A stretch of 64,000 nucleotides of DNA from Diprion similis. Its lineage: Eukaryota > Arthropoda > Insecta > Hymenoptera > Diprionidae. The position numbers and the translations under genes were made by a program. A model generated the notes under the pieces. That model did not search any database. It was not told the origin of the DNA and saw only the letters and a program-made list of their open reading frames with translations. Position 1 is the stretch's first letter. Each line of letters opens with the position of its first letter. Location: assembly GCF_021155765.1 (NCBI RefSeq), contig NC_060108.1:12559425-12623424 (forward strand), in the 5' to 3' direction. Positions 60,883 through 64,000 of this stretch are shown one piece after another.

Positions 60883-63098
60883 TTAGCAAGCTGTCGGCAA
60901 TGGTTTTATGTTCGCAACCGCGCTCATTCTTCTCACAGGACCGGTAAGCCTCATTTCAATCTCCTCTAATGATCTTCCACGCGTTTCCGGCACGAATACG
61001 AATACGAATATCAAACCTATCAGCGTTATCACACCGAATAACCAGAAGGTGCCGTACGCACCGATCAGGAATATTATGTCCTTGAAGGTTTTTGTCACTA
61101 TAAATGTGCAGGCCCAGTTGAACGCCGTTATGACACTTGCGGCCGATCCGCGGATCTTTGCTGGCAATATTTCGCCCATCATTAGCCATGGGATCGGGCC
61201 GAATCCAAGCGAGAATCCGATCACGTATACCACGAAACTTGTCAAGGGTATCCAGCCGAATGCCTCCACGTTGATCTTGAGATATCTCACGTAGAAGAAC
61301 GTTCCAAGGGTGAAAAGCGTCACCATCATCGATATGCTGCTTATGTATAACAGGATCTTTCTTCCCAGTCGGTCGATCAGCACAGTTGCCATGAATGTTG
61401 ACAGGAAATTCACTACACCGACGATTATCGTGCAGACGTTCTCGTCGATCGTACTTCCGGCATCCTGAGAAATCGTTTTAGAAAAGATTTTATTTAATAC
61501 TGTATGTCATCTAGGTTTGAGATTAGTTAAAGAGTCTTTGCGGTTATTTGGCAAATTTATATTGTACGGTGGTAATTGGTAATTCTTGGTCTCGGGATTT
61601 TTTTTTTTTTTTTAATTATTATGTTATTTAAACGCCTCCGTAAGATGACGTTTAAGAATTTTCTTTACGTCGGAAAATCGAATGAGAAACATCACACAGT
61701 TTTATGTGTTATACTTCTGGGTATATGAGAATTAGTCGCGCATAAAACCGACGTGTAGAATTATTAAAAAAATTTTGAAAGACAAGCGCGATTGCATTGG
61801 TATACGAATAACTATGAAATTAGTTAGAAGTCTGTAATTTTTTTTAACATTCATCGTTTTAAAAGTAACTTTTGGAAATCCGTGACTCGATTAAAATCTT
61901 ACAAATTTTTAGACACGATCCAAACCGGTAATCTGTGGCCAGAATTTTTGATATCCTCGGATAAAAATATTTCATAGGAAAATATGAAAATACCGATTGA
62001 CAGAAAATCGTTAAGCTGCGTCTAATTGATAATTCTGTGTGGCCGATCAGTTAATCATCTGCGAGAGAATTTCATCAGAAAGTTTCCGAAAATGAAATAA
62101 AGAAAGAAAAAAAAAAAGAAAAATTAAGGAGGAACTTAAATCATTCGATCGACCGTTAGAACTACTCACCTCGAATATCGACACGGTGTAGAAAATGACG
62201 GCGTTGATACCGGACAACTGTTGAAACGCCATAAGTCCAAGGGAAATAAGTAGCGGCTTGGTGTAGGACCTCTTGAACAACTCCCTGAACGCGCCTCTCG
62301 AAGCGTTTCTCTCACTCTCGGCGTGGGCCTTCTCAATGGCGCCCAATTCCTCGGAAACATCTGTCTTCTTTCCCCTGAGCCATTGCAGCGATTTACGCGC
62401 TTTTTCCTTGTCGCCCCTGGCGATGTGCCAACGGGGTGTTTCCGGTATGACGAACATCAGGATCGTGAACGGAACCGGAAGCAGCGCGCCCATTATCGCC
62501 AGGTCTGACCAGTCCAAATACATACCGCTGACGTAGCACAGCAGGATTCCTGTAAAACAAAAGTTGGTTCAGAGTTGGTTCAGAGTTGGATTAGTATTGG
62601 GTTAGAATTGGATCAGAATTGGTTCAGAATTGGATCAGAATTGGATCAGAGTTGGGTTAGACTTGGGTGAAAAATAAACCGCGCTCAAATAAAAATCGAC
62701 ACTTACCGATATTTCCCAAAGCTGTTGGCATCAGTCCAAGGCTGCCACGTACTTCAGGCTGGATAGTTTCACCGAGGTAAACGGGAAGCGCAAGCGAGGC
62801 TATGCCGACGCAAAATCCGCCCAAAATACGACCGCACAGAATCATCTCAACGTTTATCGCAAGGGCGATTAGCAGATAAGCTGTATGGGGGAAAATGTTG
62901 ATTGAGTAACTGATTCGCCGGGGTTTGATTAATTTGAGGGGGGAAAAAATGTTCATCTTTAATTATCCTCTCACCTCCGGTGAACGGCAATCCGGTTGCA
63001 AGAATCGTGTTTCTTCTGCCCAAGTACTCGATCATCGGTCCGCCTGCGATTCCACCGAAAAGCGCACTCAGAGGCATAACACTACCGATCCAGGAACC
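60883..63098 (-). CDS. Tret1: Facilitated trehalose transporter Tret1-like, 5' partial
   Basis: Sugar porter of the major facilitator superfamily; Tret1 proteins carry trehalose across cell membranes by facilitated diffusion. Exons: 63098-62975, 62880-62707, 62549-62170, 61464-60883, all in phase, 419 residues. Motifs in order: [17 protein letters not shown] (loop 2 signature), [31 protein letters not shown], the substrate-site signature [46 protein letters not shown] and [12 protein letters not shown]. These agree closely with insect Tret1, including [16 protein letters not shown]. The first membrane helix and start codon are missing; they should lie to the right of the window, since 63099-64000 shows no further exon. 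Other insect sugar-porter paralogues are close enough that the exact substrate is inferred. Confidence 0.93.
62564..62673. repeat. 11-base minisatellite in a transporter intron
   Basis: Ten head-to-tail variants of TTGGATCAGAA (TTGGTTCAGAG, TTGGGTTAGAA and so on), beginning 15 bases from the acceptor of the exon at 62549. Confidence 0.92.
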
Positions 63099-64000
63099 CT
63101 GAAATTTCAAAGAAAAGGGTTTGTTTTGGGAAAGAAATTTGACGCAAAGGACATCAATATGGCGAAGAGGCGCGAAAGCTTTTACTCCGTATGCATATAC
63201 GTATATCGTTCTTGAAGAATAGATCTTTTTTGAGACATCAGATTCTCTCTGCCATGCCGTCATGGTTATCTACGTAGATAATATTGGTGGGTATCCGCAC
63301 GTGTAAATCTATACATATATGTAGAAAACTCGGCCGCGGTGAAACCTCATGAATGTATGAAACAAATCAATTTCTTCTTTCGTTATAATTGTCGCTGAAA
63401 TTACGCAAGCAACTTCAGGCGTCTATAAACGTACGGCGACAACTGATCGATAGACAAGATTTTTCCCAACGATAAAAATTACTCCCACGCAATTTGTATC
63501 GATTTAATCACGGACTAGTTATATTATATGTCTACGTATGTATATACAATTTTATCTTCACTTGAGGGTATAAACGAAAAAAGTTTTTTGCTCGAAGGAT
63601 AACTCGGTTATCTCATAAGTTAAAATTGCAGGAAATGACTTTTAAATTTTTTGCTTTATATCGGAAACATTAATCTGTTTAAGAAAAATTCTTTCCAAAA
63701 GAATCTATCAAGTGTATTGCGAGAAAGAAAAATACTACGACGAAGAATTTACATTGACCGTTCGTTTATCCCAGAGTATCAATTGTTGAGTAATTATATT
63801 ATTGGCCAATGAAACTGTGCTTCAAGTATAAGTTACGCACGTACGTGACAAATCGAGCCCCCTTTGACACGCGCCGATGACGTACAAGAATCAGGGTTAA
63901 ATTTTTAACAATCGATTGGGTTTCTCTTCTTATTCTTTAATTTAAGACTTCCGACGACGAGCCCCGCCGATTCAATATCGTCTAATCAGTTCAATATAGG
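63099..64000. other. Transporter intron to window edge
   Basis: No further transporter exon could be found; probably intron sequence of the Tret1-like gene. Confidence 0.5.

Noticed and set aside
60441-60889. Overlapping frames through the CT repeat (poly Leu-Ser / Arg-Glu)
   Set aside because: They are translations of a microsatellite in the transporter 3' region.

Overview
This is eukaryotic DNA, most likely from an insect and possibly a hymenopteran. It is AT-rich and full of short introns with GT..AG ends. It holds insect-style genes (a trehalose-type sugar transporter, NKAIN, symplekin) and many degenerate DNA transposons. The species cannot be fixed from sequence alone. I found no bacterial operons, CRISPR arrays, rRNA or convincing tRNA genes.

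Layout. 1-10,987: no convincing host gene; it holds a piggyBac-like element (5,407-6,938) carrying a Helitron protein relic. 10,988-21,047, minus strand: complete glutaminase, 11 coding exons, 600 residues, with a TATA promoter near 21,465 and a possible alternative first exon near 24,300. 21-30.4 kb: AT-rich upstream and untranslated sequence. 30,433-37,910, minus strand: NKAIN (Na+/K+-ATPase interacting membrane protein) without its first exon, with two different C-terminal exons. 39,666-42,405, plus strand: broken THAP9/P-element-type transposase. 44,447-50,381, plus strand: complete symplekin, 17 coding exons, 1,113 residues. 52,113-54,666, minus strand: a complete six-exon short-chain dehydrogenase of the SDR16C/HSD17B11 type that has lost most catalytic residues. 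56,033-56,186, plus strand: first coding exon of RNF7/Rbx2. 60,883-63,098, minus strand: the last four coding exons of a Tret1-like sugar transporter that continues beyond the right edge.

The genes do not form one pathway; this is an ordinary gene-dense insect locus. Glutaminase makes glutamate in mitochondria, symplekin scaffolds mRNA 3'-end processing, RNF7 is the RING subunit of cullin ligases, the transporter moves sugar, and NKAIN binds the sodium pump. The unusual material is between and inside them: two fold-back elements, a piggyBac-like pair of elements, a GCTAA-rich element with inverted ends, and a strong stem-loop just inside a glutaminase intron. The dehydrogenase with a dismantled active site is the most interesting protein-level observation. 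Exon borders come from manual translation, splice consensus, reading phase and remembered family sequences; no alignment program was run.
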